From NCBI GenBank assembly GCA_003131365.1, contig PKVB01000040.1, positions 25,743 through 32,517 of the forward strand: a stretch of 6,775 nt of DNA, written 5' to 3'. Each line of letters starts with the position of its first letter. The first letter of the stretch is position 1. The position numbers and the translations under genes were made by a program. This DNA comes from Gemmatimonadota bacterium. Its GTDB lineage: Bacteria; Gemmatimonadota; Gemmatimonadetes; Gemmatimonadales; Gemmatimonadaceae. The notes under the pieces are model-generated. The model made no database searches, was not told the DNA's origin, and saw only the letters and a program-made list of their open reading frames with translations. Shown here in pieces: positions 5,955 through 6,775 of this stretch.

Positions 5955-6584
5955 ATGAGGATACGCTCGCGCGAAATTCTATTCATTCCCAACCTGCTGG
6001 CGCTAAATATCGCCGCGGCGCAGATCGCGCCGGCGCGTCCCTCCACGACATTGATCGGTACGTGGGAAGCGGTGACTCGGTCGATCGGTGGATTGGGATC
6101 CACGATCTCATTCGCGCCCGACAACACCATGAGCTACACCCTGGGCGCAATGGTGGATATGAAGTACAGGCGCGCTCGCGACAGCCTCTACATCATCGAT
6201 CCGCAGAATGGCGTGAATGCGTTCCAGTTTTCGATCATACGCGACACCCTCGTGATGATCAACGAGGGACGAGAACAGCGCGAAACGCGTGTCAGTGCGC
6301 CTGTGAGCGGCGCCGATCCCGTGGTCGGCCGCTGGACCTACCTCCACTATACCGGAGTGCCCGCGTTCGAGGAATACACTCCGGGCGGCGACTTCCGCTT
6401 GAGAGTACCGATCCGCACGATGCAGGGCACGTACGTGGCGTTGGGCGATTCGGCGATGCTGCATCTTCCCGGGCAGGGCGGAGGCGACCGCGGGGTACGG
6501 TTCGCGGTGGCGGGCGATACTCTGCAGCTGATCTGGGGCGGTCAGACCAGCCGCTACGTCAAGGTTGCGCCGCTAGTTCGCTAG
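5955..6584 (+). CDS. Hypothetical probable exported protein with two related beta-rich domains
   Basis: Not a protein I recognise. From ATG 5955 it has 209 aa: a basic start MRIRSREILF, a modest hydrophobic stretch to about residue 27 with AAAQIAPA as a possible cleavage region, then two domains that look like copies of one another. Domain A (about 34-103) begins LIGTWEAV and ends FQFSIIRDTLVMI; domain B (about 123-195) begins VVGRWTYL and ends VRFAVAGDTLQLIW. Each has a G-x-W opening, a middle Phe/Tyr-x-Pro-Asp/Gly-Gly turn (FAPDNTMSY, YTPGGDFRL), and a closing strand with DTL. This pattern suggests lipocalin-like small beta-barrel or sheet domains, by inference only. ATG 5955 has GGAG 7 nt before it; the alternative ATG 5934, sharing the A of the ftcD stop (TGATG), has no clear ribosome binding site and spoils the signal-peptide start. 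The 3' end overlaps the convergent map gene by 12 nt. Confidence 0.75.
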   Translation: MRIRSREILFIPNLLALNIAAAQIAPARPSTTLIGTWEAVTRSIGGLGSTISFAPDNTMSYTLGAMVDMKYRRARDSLYIIDPQNGVNAFQFSIIRDTLVMINEGREQRETRVSAPVSGADPVVGRWTYLHYTGVPAFEEYTPGGDFRLRVPIRTMQGTYVALGDSAMLHLPGQGGGDRGVRFAVAGDTLQLIWGGQTSRYVKVAPLVR

Positions 6585-6586
6585 CG
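6571..6586. other. Perfect hairpin carrying both convergent stop codons
   Basis: CGCTAG (6571-6576), loop TTCG (6577-6580), CTAGCG (6581-6586) form a perfect 6-bp stem with a four-base loop. The stop of the rightward gene (TAG, 6582-6584) lies in the right arm and the stop of the leftward map gene (TAG on the minus strand, 6575-6573) lies at the mirror position in the left arm. No T-run follows on either strand, so a classical intrinsic terminator is not shown; it may mark the 3' ends of the two transcripts or protect them. Confidence 0.45.
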
Positions 6587-6775
6587 CCGTCAGTATCCGC
6601 GGTCCGTTCTCCGTGATCGCGATCGTGTGCTCGAAGTGCGCCGAGCGCGTCCCGTCCACGCTGACGACGGTCCACCGATCGGGCATGGTTCGCGTGGCCG
6701 GCATCCCCACATTGACCATCGGCTCGATGGCGATCGTCAGCCCGGGCTGAAGGCGGACGCCGCGCTTGGGCTTCC
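6573..6775 (-). CDS. map: Methionine aminopeptidase type I, C-terminal part (runs off right edge)
   Basis: The minus strand from the right edge to TAG at 6575-6573 encodes the last 66 residues of a type I methionine aminopeptidase, the dinuclear-metal enzyme that removes the initiator Met from nascent proteins. Recognisable elements in order: LQPGLTIAIEPMVNVG, in which the Glu of IEPM is a metal ligand (Glu204 in the E. coli enzyme), then PDRWTVVSVDGTRSAHFEHT, in which the Glu of HFEHT is the second metal-ligand glutamate (Glu235 in E. coli), and the usual ending IAITENGPRILT. The first three metal ligands and the start lie beyond the window. Family members often sit near secY, infA and ribosomal protein genes, but whether that holds here cannot be seen. 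It converges on the exported-protein gene with a 12-nt overlap and no spacer. Confidence 0.96.
   Translation of the reverse strand, partial: KPKRGVRLQPGLTIAIEPMVNVGMPATRTMPDRWTVVSVDGTRSAHFEHTIAITENGPRILTALAN

Noticed and set aside
5888..6616. 242-aa open frame on the plus strand overlapping the exported protein
   Set aside because: It lies in a different frame from the gene with signal peptide and repeated domains, is Arg/Ser-rich, and runs past the convergent stop codons into map.

Overview
The window is a gene-dense, GC-rich bacterial chromosome segment (GC clearly above 60% by eye, strong G/C third positions). All genes belong to bacterial families. I cannot fix the phylum from sequence alone. 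An aerobic or facultative high-GC Gram-negative-type soil or freshwater lineage such as Gemmatimonadota would fit, but this is a weak guess. There are no tRNAs, rRNAs, insertion sequences or CRISPR arrays, and almost no non-coding DNA.

Layout. A leftward (minus-strand) block fills positions 3547 down to 1: tryptophanyl-tRNA synthetase (trpS), a membrane-embedded M28 metallopeptidase, a DUF456 membrane protein, a GvpF/GvpL gas vesicle protein, and the start of gvpG, which runs off the left edge. The gaps are 10 nt, a 1-nt overlap, 40 nt and 14 nt, so the block could be one transcription unit or a housekeeping unit running into a gas vesicle cluster. A rightward block runs from about 3578 to 6584: an inositol-monophosphatase-family phosphatase, a bifunctional glutamate formiminotransferase/formimino-THF cyclodeaminase, and a small probable exported protein with two related domains. 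These are joined by 4-nt ATGA and 1-nt TGATG-type junctions or short spacing. The right edge holds the C-terminal 66 residues of a type I methionine aminopeptidase on the minus strand. It converges on the exported-protein gene with a 12-nt overlap.

The two blocks diverge from a gap of only about 30-40 nt between trpS and the phosphatase gene. That gap holds a plausible trpS promoter, possibly giving a leaderless mRNA, and a strong Shine-Dalgarno sequence for the phosphatase gene, whose start codon appears to be non-ATG.

Functionally the window mixes housekeeping (tRNA charging, N-terminal Met removal, phosphatase, histidine/one-carbon metabolism) with one accessory trait, the edge of a gas vesicle locus. 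I see no clear new defence or mobile system. The points most worth a second look are the Fe-S-type cysteine set in TrpRS, the M28 peptidase whose catalytic domain is interrupted by a transmembrane hairpin, the tandem 19-bp repeat just upstream of gvpF/L, the probable ATT start of the phosphatase gene, and a perfect hairpin carrying both convergent stop codons.
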